A stretch of DNA of 64,000 nt from a bacterium (lineage in GTDB: Bacteria > UBP4 > UBA4092 > JAOAEQ01), in NCBI GenBank assembly GCA_026416715.1, contig JAOAEQ010000003.1, positions 1 to 64,000 of the forward strand, read 5' to 3'. Below, piece by piece: positions 1 through 7,695 of the stretch. The translations under genes were made by a program, and so were the position numbers. The notes beneath the pieces were generated by a model. The model searched no databases, was not told the DNA's origin, and worked only from the letters and a program-made list of their open reading frames with translations. Position 1 is the first letter of the stretch. Every line of letters begins with the position of its first letter.

Positions 1-441
1 GTATCAGATAGTAATAGCCATAATCCGCAAACTTCGTTAGCCATATTATTAGCGAAAGTCGTTGGCGGAAAAGGAAAAAGTCAGTTGCCAATCTTATACG
101 AAGTGGTAAAATCAAATACTACTTTTACTTTAGCAGCAACTGTGCAACACGCAAAGGTTTCTCTCGAGAATATCCTTAAAATTACTAATACGTTCTATCG
201 CCGGGTTCTAGAAGAAGACCGGAAAGAGTGGAAAAACGAACCAGTAACTTCTCCAATACCAAAAGGTACCCTGCTTCGATTGGGACAAGGCGCAACCGCA
301 TATAGCACCTCATTCTTAATTCTTGCAAAAGATATTGGTTTAGACTCCGAATATCAGCGGGTGACAAGAGTTCATCCGCCAAAAACTCGAAAACGGCTTG
401 AAGGCGGGCATCCTTCATTCGGCTGGGTGGAGATAAGCTGA
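1..441 (+). CDS. csm5: Csm5-like RAMP protein, C-terminal part (type III-A CRISPR)
   Basis: The frame is open from the first base, so this is the 3' end of a gene that starts outside the window. The visible 147 residues end in a pattern typical of Csm5: a glycine-rich segment (RLGQGATAYSTS), then PPKTRKRLEGG and a terminal FGWVEIS (compare 'KTRKL...P.GWVKL' in Csm5 proteins). Csm5 is the Cas7-like RAMP subunit that caps the Csm effector at the 3' end of the crRNA. The stop codon TGA shares one base with the ATG of the next gene (TGATG), which indicates translational coupling within a csm operon. The rest of the operon, cas10 and any array lie to the left and cannot be checked. A Cmr or Csm4 RAMP is the main alternative. 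Confidence 0.7.
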   Translation, partial: VSDSNSHNPQTSLAILLAKVVGGKGKSQLPILYEVVKSNTTFTLAATVQHAKVSLENILKITNTFYRRVLEEDRKEWKNEPVTSPIPKGTLLRLGQGATAYSTSFLILAKDIGLDSEYQRVTRVHPPKTRKRLEGGHPSFGWVEIS

Positions 442-1562
442 TGAACCGAATCTTAATTTCGACGGTCGGTACCTCGCTCTGGGGACATTGGCGAGCTAAA
501 CTTGAAGAACAGAAACTGAAAGAGTTCTCGGAGCAGAGTCGGATTTGGCTGGTCAACCACCTGCGTCAGCTTGACGAAAACGATAAACTTCTCGGTGCAG
601 AAATCACTTCGTTAAATTCGCTCCTTCGCCAGAACAAGATTAATCGGGATACTAAACTTTATTTTTGCGTTTCTGATACCCCGGAAGGAAAATTTATCGG
701 CGAAGTTCTCGGTTCATTTTATGCGAACCAGTTTCATACCGTCAATACCAAAACTATCAAGGATTTACAGCATACTGACGAAAAGAAGTTCTTACGTGGG
801 TTGAAACATCTGGTAGACTATATTGCTGAATTGAAAAAGAAATTTCCGGACGTCTCAATTGCAATCAATGCGACTGGCGGATATAAAGCGCAGATATCGT
901 TCGCCGGGTTGATTGGTCAAGCGTTTGGGATTCCGGTCTATTATCAGTTTGAAAAGTTCGATTCGATTGTTGAACTGCCGCCGATGCCGATTTCGTTTAG
1001 TTTCGATTTATGGCTAGACCATTATGAACTCTTTGAATCTGCAGAAGCTAAATTTAGTGACGAATTTTTGAAAGTAACTGACTCGGAGTATCAGCGAATT
1101 CCGGAATCAATGAAAGTTCTGTTTCTGGAGGAAGATGGGAATGTTTTCTTAAGTGCACTCGGCACACTCTATCATCAACTTTTTCTCCAGCAATTTCCAA
1201 ATGTGCGAAAACAATTATTACCGCCAGATTCGGGACTTGCTCCAGAACAGAAAAAAATTAGTTATGAGAATAAAAACTCTGGCAAACATCACGGGCTGAA
1301 AGAATATCTTGAAAAATTGCTACAAAAACCCTATATTACTCGAATTAATACCTACTACTATAATCCGGATTTGCCTAAGAAAAACCAGTTTCGAAAATCT
1401 ACAAAACATCCGGATGCGATTGAAGGTATCTATTCCGATGGTACAGCGACAACAGAATTTTGTGTCTATACCACTGCAAAAAATGCTAGCCAAATTGAAG
1501 CTGCTGTAGTAGATCTAAACATGGATCTAGATTTAGCCATCGATTTTCGCTCGTCCCATTGA
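441..1562 (+). CDS. CARF-domain CRISPR ancillary protein, possible CARF-RelE (Cami1-like) nuclease
   Basis: This 373-residue protein is coupled to csm5. Residues 1-180 form a CARF domain of the Csm6/Csx1 (APE2256) type: the N-terminal strand and loop STVGTSL (7-13) and the ligand-loop signature NATGGYKAQ (143-151) are the expected cyclic-oligoadenylate contacts. Residues 280-360 form a separate alpha-then-beta unit that does not look like a helical HEPN domain. An R-x4-H string (RKSTKH, 318-323) exists but lies in a loop before beta strands. By size and position the C-terminal unit could be a RelE-type mRNA interferase, as in the known CARF-RelE protein Cami1; this part is inference. Role: an effector activated by the cyclic oligoadenylate made by Cas10, giving collateral RNA cleavage. 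It converges with the parB-like gene 28 bp downstream. Confidence 0.75.
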   Translation: MNRILISTVGTSLWGHWRAKLEEQKLKEFSEQSRIWLVNHLRQLDENDKLLGAEITSLNSLLRQNKINRDTKLYFCVSDTPEGKFIGEVLGSFYANQFHTVNTKTIKDLQHTDEKKFLRGLKHLVDYIAELKKKFPDVSIAINATGGYKAQISFAGLIGQAFGIPVYYQFEKFDSIVELPPMPISFSFDLWLDHYELFESAEAKFSDEFLKVTDSEYQRIPESMKVLFLEEDGNVFLSALGTLYHQLFLQQFPNVRKQLLPPDSGLAPEQKKISYENKNSGKHHGLKEYLEKLLQKPYITRINTYYYNPDLPKKNQFRKSTKHPDAIEGIYSDGTATTEFCVYTTAKNASQIEAAVVDLNMDLDLAIDFRSSH

Positions 1563-1589
1563 ATTACAGTCCCTTTCCTTTTGCACAAA

Positions 1590-2471
1590 TTAAGTGTATT
1601 GCTCGCGAAGATTCTGTTCCTGCATTTGGAGTAGGGTAGCTAAGAGTTTCTGATAATAATCAACCACTTCTTCTAGTCGCTGGATGAATAAAAACAAATA
1701 TTCCGGTTCGAATCGGTCGAATTCGAGCGTTCGTTCTTTCATCTGATGAACCGTCTGGTAGGAATGCTGAACGAGCATGAACAGGTTCATCAGGTTCGGC
1801 GCAGATTGATATTGTTTCTGGAGCGGAGCAATATCCGCTTTATTCGGAAGCGGAATAGATTTGAGCGGAGTTGAAGTTTTATCGAGGAGTTTCCGTGTTC
1901 GGTTTCGTTTCGCTTGTTCTTCGAGTGCAGCGCAATATCCGAGTTTCCGGTTACTAACCTGTTCTTTCAGGTCAGGGTCGAGGTTCCGCAGTTGGAGTAA
2001 TGCAAATATCGAACTTGCACTCAGGTTGAGGAGTTTCGCAGTTTCGGTATAGAAATTCGGGGGAGCAAACTCCGGAGTCTGGAGTTTGCTCCGGTCATTC
2101 GGTTGTCCCATTCGGTTTCCGCCGCGATGGATCGGACCATACCGCTGTTCGAACCGATGTTTTCGTTCGAGAATCACCTCGCTGATTTCCAGCGGAGTTA
2201 GTTCTTTTCGTTTCATATTTTCCGCGAGCTGGATATCCAGTTGGGTGAGCGTTTGGTCGGAATGGATGATTGTGACTGGGACTTCGTGCCAACCGAGCCG
2301 TTCTGCAGCTTTCAGGCGACGATACCCTGCGAGTAATTCGTTATTTTGATTCACGACTAGCGGATGTACCATTCCGTGCTGTTGGATATCCTCTGCTAAG
2401 GTTTCAATATCGCCGAGTTCTTTACGAACGTGCGAAGTATATTTGATAGCGGTAATAGGTAAGAAGACCAT
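1590..2471 (-). CDS. ParB/Spo0J-family nuclease-fold protein, orphan
   Basis: The 293-residue protein starts with the ParB N-terminal domain: LAGYRRLKAAERLG (47-60) is the conserved box II and AENMKRKELTP (83-93) follows the usual spacing. Residues 150-175 look like the helix-turn-helix that follows in ParB proteins. The C-terminal 80 residues are helical and may dimerise. There is no parA next to it and no parS-like site in view, so chromosome partition is not shown; orphan ParB-like proteins also occur in plasmids, phages and as regulators. It converges on the CRISPR ancillary gene and diverges from the repeat protein at 2890. A perfect 12-bp inverted repeat lies inside the coding sequence (2062-2092). 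Confidence 0.85.
   Translation of the reverse strand: MVFLPITAIKYTSHVRKELGDIETLAEDIQQHGMVHPLVVNQNNELLAGYRRLKAAERLGWHEVPVTIIHSDQTLTQLDIQLAENMKRKELTPLEISEVILERKHRFEQRYGPIHRGGNRMGQPNDRSKLQTPEFAPPNFYTETAKLLNLSASSIFALLQLRNLDPDLKEQVSNRKLGYCAALEEQAKRNRTRKLLDKTSTPLKSIPLPNKADIAPLQKQYQSAPNLMNLFMLVQHSYQTVHQMKERTLEFDRFEPEYLFLFIQRLEEVVDYYQKLLATLLQMQEQNLREQYT
2062..2092. repeat. Perfect 12-bp inverted repeat inside the parB-like gene
   Basis: The arms GGAGCAAACTCC (2062-2073) and GGAGTTTGCTCC (2081-2092) are exact reverse complements separated by 7 bases. It sits in the linker-coding region just before the predicted helix-turn-helix. A stem this strong within a coding region is uncommon and could be an mRNA hairpin or a protein-binding site, possibly for the ParB-like protein itself. 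Function is inferred only. Confidence 0.7.
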
Positions 2472-2889
2472 AGTTTACCCTCCGAATCATTAGTCATTTT
2501 ACGGAAGTAGTTTACTGCACCATGAGCTACCCCTGATGTCTCTCATTTCTTCCTGGAGTTAGACAAGTTGGTACGGATAGAGATACCGTTCGAAATTTAT
2601 ACGGAAATTTTAGTTCATGCTTAAGAACCGTTTAAATCTACCCCTAATAGATTCTCTATTAAAGTTGGGTCGAAGTAGTTAGATTAAAGTAAGAAACGAC
2701 TAGGTTTTTACCTGGTGAATGATATTGACATCCGTTCTTTATATATGATATAAAATTCAGTAGTATTGGAACGACGAACACGATAATATCGCGTTCATAG
2801 GTACCCTTTTGTGATAATAATATAAGTTGTAGAAGATTAGAAAGTATTGCTGGTATTGCTGGGTTGGTTCCCTATAGAGGTGAGTGAGC
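2472..2889. other. Divergent intergenic region, 418 bp
   Basis: This region separates the minus-strand parB-like gene from the plus-strand repeat-protein gene. It holds one good promoter facing right (2725-2754) and a Shine-Dalgarno-like GAGGTG just before the start at 2890. I see no RNA gene, repeat array or further coding region. A promoter for the parB-like gene is expected here but I cannot place it. Confidence 0.6.
2725..2754 (+). promoter_or_regulatory. Sigma70-type promoter for the repeat protein gene
   Basis: TTGACA (2725-2730) is followed after 18 bases by TATAAA (2749-2754). Initiation near 2761 would leave a leader of about 130 bases before the gene at 2890. The serine hydrolase gene begins 28 bp after that gene and is probably on the same transcript. 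Confidence 0.65.
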
Positions 2890-3471
2890 ATGGGCATTGG
2901 ATTTTTAGTATCAATGACGATCCGTGAGGAAGATGAGAAACTCATCACAGAATTTTCAAAAGATTGTAAGATTGAACAACCTCTTTCGCGGACAAAACGA
3001 AACGTTGAATATATGCTTTGGGAAAAGAAATACCTCCCAAGATTTATGAGTCCGGTGAGAATAACCTTTCTAACGAAGGAAAATAAGGAAATTGAAATCG
3101 ATAAAAAATTTATGAAGAGTAAATCACCCGAGTTAGTAAAATTCATCGAGTTCCTTAAGAAGATTCCTAGACTAAAACATTTGTCCATCAATTTTGGAGA
3201 ATGTTTATCAATGACGATCCATGAGGAAGATGAGAAGTTCATCGCGGTGTTTTCAGAAGGCATTAAGGTTGAAAGATCTCTTTCGCGCATGAAACGAAAC
3301 GTTATAGGTATACTTTGGGAGAAGCAATACTTTCCAAGATTTATGCAACCAACGCCACTAATCTTCCTAACGAAGGAAGGTAAGAAAATCCTGATCGATA
3401 AAGAATTCCTAAAAAGTAATTCGCCAGAGTTAATCAAATTTCTCGAGTTCCTTAAAAGGGTTTTATTATAA
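2890..3471 (+). CDS. Unknown protein made of two 99-residue tandem repeats
   Basis: I do not recognise this 193-residue family. The protein consists of two copies of one unit. Each begins SMTI(R/H)EEDEK, continues through LSR.KRNV....LWEK.Y.PRFM and FLTKE.K.I.IDK.F.KS.SPEL.KF.EFLK. The offset between copies is exactly 297 bases (2911 and 3208), and the first 30 bases of each copy are nearly identical in DNA, so the duplication is recent or homogenised. The composition is rich in Lys and Glu; there is no signal peptide or membrane segment, so it should be cytoplasmic. The ATG at 2890 is preferred to a GTG at 2884 because it lies at proper distance from GAGGTG. The opposite strand is also open over most of the gene, which is a side effect of codon bias. 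Confidence 0.8.
   Translation: MGIGFLVSMTIREEDEKLITEFSKDCKIEQPLSRTKRNVEYMLWEKKYLPRFMSPVRITFLTKENKEIEIDKKFMKSKSPELVKFIEFLKKIPRLKHLSINFGECLSMTIHEEDEKFIAVFSEGIKVERSLSRMKRNVIGILWEKQYFPRFMQPTPLIFLTKEGKKILIDKEFLKSNSPELIKFLEFLKRVLL
2911..3471 (+). repeat. Direct DNA repeat of 297 bp within the coding region
   Basis: Unit 1 is 2911-3207 and unit 2 starts at 3208 and runs to the stop. The two units match best at their starts (TCAATGACGATCC in both) and keep reading frame, giving the two-domain protein described for this gene. Confidence 0.85.
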
Positions 3472-3499
3472 GAAGAAAATTTGAAAAGGATACATTACC

Positions 3500-4678
3500 A
3501 TGCATCAGTTAAAGAGAATTGTTATCTCAATCGTTGTGGGTATAGCAACTGTTAATTGCCAAAATATCTTTGCGCGTCCGCTACCGAAAACTTCTCCGGA
3601 AAAAGTTGGTATCTCGCTTTCTGTTTTGACTACGGTTGATACTGCAATTGAAACAAGTATCGCGAACAACGAAGTGCGGGGTGCGGTTCTGTTAGTCGCT
3701 CGGAAAGGAAAACTAGTCTATAAAAAAGCGTATGGGAACCGGATGGTGAAACCGCGGATTGAAAAAATGACGGTGGATACGATATTCGATATGGCATCGT
3801 TAACCAAACCGACAGCAACTGCAAGCGGGATAATGTTGTTAGTGCAAGATGGTAAACTGAATATTAATGATAAAGTATCAACATACATTCCGGAATTTGC
3901 GCAGAATGGAAAGGAAAATGTAACCATATTACATTTGTTAACGCATACCTCCGGGCTTAAACCGGGTGGCGCATATTTTAATAAACAGCTTGGCTATGAT
4001 GGGATTATCCGAGATATCGCTTCAATGAGTACAAGCTATTCTCCGGGAACGAAATATGTATATTCCGATTTAGGATACATTATTCTAGGGGAAATTATCC
4101 GTCGTGTTTCCGGTAAACCAGAACATATCTTTGTTGCGGAACGGATTTTTAACCCGTTGAACATGAAAGATACTGGGTATCTACCGCCGAAATATAAATG
4201 GTCACGATGTGCGCCGACTGAATTTCGATTCGGGAAATTATTACGTGGTCAAGTTCATGACCCAACCGCTTGGGAAATGGGCGGAGTTGCCGGTCATGCA
4301 GGGTTATTTTCAACAGTGGATGATATGGTAATATTCTGCCAGATGCTATTGAATGGTGGAGAATATCATGGGGTACGGATTTTTACTCCGGAATCAGTTC
4401 GGCTGATGACTACCAATCAATCACCGACTCCAACTCGTGCGTGGGGACTCGGTTGGGGTATCATCGCGCGTGATACCGGACAAGAACCAATGCTCAGTTT
4501 TCCCAAACAGGGTTTCGGGCATATCGGGTGGACTGGAACTGCGGTTCGTGCTGATTTAAATACGCAAACTTTTATCGTGTTATTATGCAATCGTATCCAT
4601 CCTGATGGGAAAGGTAATATCAATCCTTTATTACGTCAAGTATGTAATATTGTAGGTGCAGCGATTATTGAAGAATAG
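3500..4678 (+). CDS. Secreted serine hydrolase, beta-lactamase/esterase family
   Basis: The 392-residue protein belongs to the class C beta-lactamase-like superfamily (PF00144), which includes D-aminopeptidases, DD-peptidases and esterases. An N-terminal signal peptide spans about 1-25. The active-site motifs are clear: SLTK (100-103) is the SxxK motif with the nucleophile Ser100 and Lys103; YSD (188-190) is the YxN-type motif; HIG (341-343) replaces the KTG box. LLTHTSGL (146-153) is a family hallmark. The length matches the family. It lies 28 bp after the repeat protein and has a weak AAAGGAT ribosome site. The substrate cannot be read; it could be a cell-wall peptide, cyclic peptide or ester. 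It converges with the larA-like gene. Confidence 0.9.
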   Translation: MHQLKRIVISIVVGIATVNCQNIFARPLPKTSPEKVGISLSVLTTVDTAIETSIANNEVRGAVLLVARKGKLVYKKAYGNRMVKPRIEKMTVDTIFDMASLTKPTATASGIMLLVQDGKLNINDKVSTYIPEFAQNGKENVTILHLLTHTSGLKPGGAYFNKQLGYDGIIRDIASMSTSYSPGTKYVYSDLGYIILGEIIRRVSGKPEHIFVAERIFNPLNMKDTGYLPPKYKWSRCAPTEFRFGKLLRGQVHDPTAWEMGGVAGHAGLFSTVDDMVIFCQMLLNGGEYHGVRIFTPESVRLMTTNQSPTPTRAWGLGWGIIARDTGQEPMLSFPKQGFGHIGWTGTAVRADLNTQTFIVLLCNRIHPDGKGNINPLLRQVCNIVGAAIIEE

Positions 4679-4865
4679 ACTCGTATACTAGATTTGTTTT
4701 AATTGAAAATTTTGCGTAAATGTTCTGCTTTTTTAGTATTCAATTCTAGGTTCGTTACTTATTAACCTTCGGGCTAACGTGGGGTAGGTAGAATAATAAA
4801 GTAAGTAGGCATTTTTAGAACTGGAGAACTCAATTTTTTTTACGAACAGTCGCCGGTAGGGTAAG

Positions 4866-6170
4866 TTATTTCGCTCTAAGTACAGTTTTATTTGCGCCAT
4901 CGACAACGATGATTTTTGCGTTCGGGTCATCCGCTAGCCATCGGTCGATAACCGCTTGCGGGTCAGTTATCTTTTTCATATGAATTTTCGTAACCGTTTC
5001 TTCCGCCAGCTCGGTATAAACCAAAATATTAACCTTGTTCAATAGCTGGGCGAATTTATATGCTTTATGGGAATAGAGCTTATATCCGCTGGCGATATTT
5101 TCCATCACTTCATCCGGCTCTTCCGATTGAGCTAATAACTCATAGAAATGGTGGTATGCGTTCTGATTCGGAGCAATACCTAAATCGCAGGGGACTAACC
5201 ATAAAATTTCACCACCAGGGATAATCGCTTGTTTCGTTAATTCAAGGCCGCGCTGTGCGTCATAAAGCTGGTCGCCTTCGGGTTTCGGACCAGGGGTTAC
5301 CACGAGATATTTGACCGGTTCAACTGCAAACGACATCGTCTGGTCAATAAACGTAAACGCAGCGGAACTGACTTCTTGCGGATTACCAGCTTTCGCCCAG
5401 ACGATTCGGTTATTCGCAGTAACAATCGTTAAATTGAATACTGGTTGCTCTGGGGAAATGATCCTATTCACGATTTCTAGCATATCTTCTGCGAGCGGTT
5501 GGATTCTCCGGTTCGGGTCAGGATGCCAGGGATGCCGACCGAACGTAGATAATTCATCAAGGGCTAACCGATGGTTTTTTTCGATAGTTTCGAATGCGCA
5601 AGCACCGGGTATGAAATGTTTGAGATAATTGCTATATCCAGCGAAATAATGATATTTACAATCGGCAATAACCAGATATACTTCCGCATTTAGTATCGCT
5701 TGGTTAACGAGAATCGGAGTTCCTCGAGAAGTTGTTCCGAGATTGACGAACGCTTCTCGATCAAAGCAATCGTTTAACCTGATTGTATACGAAGCTAACC
5801 CTACTTGTTTGCTATTCTCGTCTATCCATCGAGCAATCTGGCGCGTTTTATCCATTTTAATATCATGGGAACCGGTGGTGATAAAAAATGTAACTTCTTT
5901 AGCAGATTTAAGAAAGGGAACGATAACTTCAATCAGTTCCTGATGCGGTTCCGACCGGGTACCGTCAGCGATAAGCAAGCAGATTCGTTTACCGTTTACG
6001 AGAGAAGATACCGATAGTTTCGTTGCTCGAATAGCTTGTGTAATCGCTTGTTTCGTATCCGGTTCGGTTTTAACGGATAATGGAGAATAATATCCAGCGA
6101 CATTCTGTTCTGGAATATGGATAGTAATACTACTACTCCCATACGCTAATTTAAATTCTTGTATAGCCAT
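4866..6170 (-). CDS. larA: LarA-like nickel-pincer racemase family protein
   Basis: The 434-residue protein aligns with lactate racemase LarA (PF09861). ADGTRSEPH (69-76) matches the DxTRxxP motif and GSH (100-102) the first active-site histidine. His174, Lys184 and His200 fall at the same spacing, indeed the same numbers, as the residues of Lactobacillus plantarum LarA that act in catalysis or bind the pincer nucleotide. The usual glycine pair before the lysine is replaced (SNYLK), so the substrate may differ from lactate; the family also includes racemases and epimerases of other 2-hydroxyacids. The cofactor genes larB, larC and larE are not in view. It is the last gene of the minus-strand block that includes ROK, M20 and GATase-like genes. 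Confidence 0.85.
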   Translation of the reverse strand: MAIQEFKLAYGSSSITIHIPEQNVAGYYSPLSVKTEPDTKQAITQAIRATKLSVSSLVNGKRICLLIADGTRSEPHQELIEVIVPFLKSAKEVTFFITTGSHDIKMDKTRQIARWIDENSKQVGLASYTIRLNDCFDREAFVNLGTTSRGTPILVNQAILNAEVYLVIADCKYHYFAGYSNYLKHFIPGACAFETIEKNHRLALDELSTFGRHPWHPDPNRRIQPLAEDMLEIVNRIISPEQPVFNLTIVTANNRIVWAKAGNPQEVSSAAFTFIDQTMSFAVEPVKYLVVTPGPKPEGDQLYDAQRGLELTKQAIIPGGEILWLVPCDLGIAPNQNAYHHFYELLAQSEEPDEVMENIASGYKLYSHKAYKFAQLLNKVNILVYTELAEETVTKIHMKKITDPQAVIDRWLADDPNAKIIVVDGANKTVLRAK

Positions 6171-6234
6171 AATCGCTCATTAGGTCAAAATAATATAGAA
6201 TTTTGTTCGCATATCCATTTTATTTTAGATGATT

Positions 6235-6260
6235 CTGAACACGACACGATGATTGTTCAG
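6235..6260. promoter_or_regulatory. Inverted repeat upstream of larA-like gene, possible operator
   Basis: CTGAACA (6235-6241) and TGTTCAG (6254-6260) are exact 7-base arms separated by 12 bases, about 65 bp upstream of the larA-like start. Half-site centres are 19 bp apart, close to two helical turns, as in many dimeric repressor sites. The neighbouring ROK protein is a candidate ligand, by proximity only. The rest of the 270-bp gap (6171-6440) shows nothing clear. Confidence 0.35.
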
Positions 6261-6440
6261 GTAAGTTTCGCGTATTGAAAAGGCAATACTGTAGACTAAA
6301 GTATCGGTGAAACTCCTGATAGGAACAGAAATCAAACCTGCTACAGATTAATCCTCTATCCATAGCCCCAGCGAATTTTAGCATATCCACAATATCACCG
6401 AGAACTTCACCTCAGCGATATTCCCGTATTCTACGGTATC

Positions 6441-7679
6441 TTATTTAATGTGTGGGGAACCTGCTAACTCAGGAATCGTAAAAATATTTTTTAAAATGAG
6501 CGTCGTCGCACCGAGAAGCGCAGCATCGTCGCCAAGTTCTGACACTCTAATTTTAACCGCTTGCGCAGAGACGCTTAGACTCCGTTCTTGCAACGTGCGC
6601 AGTAACGGTTCTAAAATGAACTCGCCAGCTTTCGTTAAAGCGCCGCCGATAATGAGTAATGCTGGATTTAGGATATTCACCAGATTCGCAGCCCCGATTC
6701 CAAGATGCGTTCCCGCTTCTTGTAATATCCGCCGACAGAGTTTATCCCCACGTGTTGCTGCAATGTAGACTTTTTCAGAAGTAATACTCTCTAAATTTTT
6801 ATTAACTAAATCATTTAGAATCGAATCAACCCCTTTTTCCAACGCAGCAATCGCATGTTCACGAATCGCTTTTGCAGAAGCAATCGCTTCTAAACACCCG
6901 AAATTACCGCATCGACACGGTGGACCAGTTTCGTCAATCACCGTATGGCCTATTTCTCCTGCAGACTGACTTGCCCCAAAATAGAGAACCCCATGACTGA
7001 TAATTCCCGCACCAATACCCATTCCGATATGGTAATAAATCAAATCATCAATATCTCGACCACAACCGAACACGCGTTCCCCTAACGCGGCAGAACGCGC
7101 TTTTTCCTCAATAGCAGTCGGAATATTAAACTCGGATTCGATTAATTGTTTTAATGGAATATTCCGCCATCCGGGAATATTCGCACTAAAAATAACTATC
7201 CCCTGGACACTATCTACCAAACCTGCTACAGCTATCCCAACGCCTAACAGTTTATCTTTATCCGGAACAGCATTAATCAGTTGGCGAATGATATCTTTAA
7301 CCTGTTGCACTACCGCCATCCCGGAATTTTCTGGCGGCATATCCTGTTGCTGATGCGCGATGATTTGTGACCGTAAGTTTGTTAACGCTCCGCGAATATT
7401 CGTCGCTCGTATATCAATACCAATGATATAACCTTGTGTAGGATTAATGGTCAATAGTATCGGTTTTCTACCACCGGTAGATTCAGCACTTCCAACTTCA
7501 ATAACAATCCCGTTCTCGATAAGTTCTTTTACAATTTCAGTAACCGTGGTTAACCGAATATTCGTTATGTTATTGATATCCGTTCGGGATAACGGTCCAT
7601 GCGTCCGGATTAAATTTAATATTTCCATGCGATGCTGATTCAAAATCCGCTTCTTCTCATCAACGCTAGTTTTTACCAT
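6441..7679 (-). CDS. ROK-family transcriptional regulator (NagC/XylR type)
   Basis: The 412-residue protein has an N-terminal winged helix-turn-helix (about 17-62, with HGPLSRTDI and TVTEIVKELIENGIV) followed by a ROK sugar-kinase-like domain. GIDI.AT.IRGAL near residue 88 is the phosphate-1-like strand, and the zinc site CRCGNFGCLE is intact. Proteins of this layout repress sugar catabolic genes and are released by a sugar or sugar phosphate, often N-acetylglucosamine derivatives or xylose. Located inside a cluster of GH20/GH84 hexosaminidase genes, it is the best candidate for local control. It lies 16 bp downstream of the M20 gene and probably shares its transcript. Confidence 0.93.
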   Translation of the reverse strand: MVKTSVDEKKRILNQHRMEILNLIRTHGPLSRTDINNITNIRLTTVTEIVKELIENGIVIEVGSAESTGGRKPILLTINPTQGYIIGIDIRATNIRGALTNLRSQIIAHQQQDMPPENSGMAVVQQVKDIIRQLINAVPDKDKLLGVGIAVAGLVDSVQGIVIFSANIPGWRNIPLKQLIESEFNIPTAIEEKARSAALGERVFGCGRDIDDLIYYHIGMGIGAGIISHGVLYFGASQSAGEIGHTVIDETGPPCRCGNFGCLEAIASAKAIREHAIAALEKGVDSILNDLVNKNLESITSEKVYIAATRGDKLCRRILQEAGTHLGIGAANLVNILNPALLIIGGALTKAGEFILEPLLRTLQERSLSVSAQAVKIRVSELGDDAALLGATTLILKNIFTIPELAGSPHIK

Positions 7680-7695
7680 AATTAACCACCTGCTT

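Noticed and set aside
1393-1410. R-x4-H (RKSTKH) as a HEPN nuclease motif in the CARF protein
   Set aside because: The motif lies in a probable loop before strands with Pro after it, not in a helix with the usual HEPN context.
1-1590. CRISPR repeat array near csm5
   Set aside because: No regularly spaced direct repeats are present in the window; the array, if any, lies outside.
2757-3437. 226-codon open frame on the minus strand opposite the repeat protein
   Set aside because: It mirrors the two repeats of the plus-strand gene, has no ribosome site and the promoter and Shine-Dalgarno sequence favour the plus strand.
4733-4930. 65-codon minus-strand frame overlapping the larA-like 3' end
   Set aside because: It overlaps the end of the larA-like gene, has no recognisable motif and no ribosome site.
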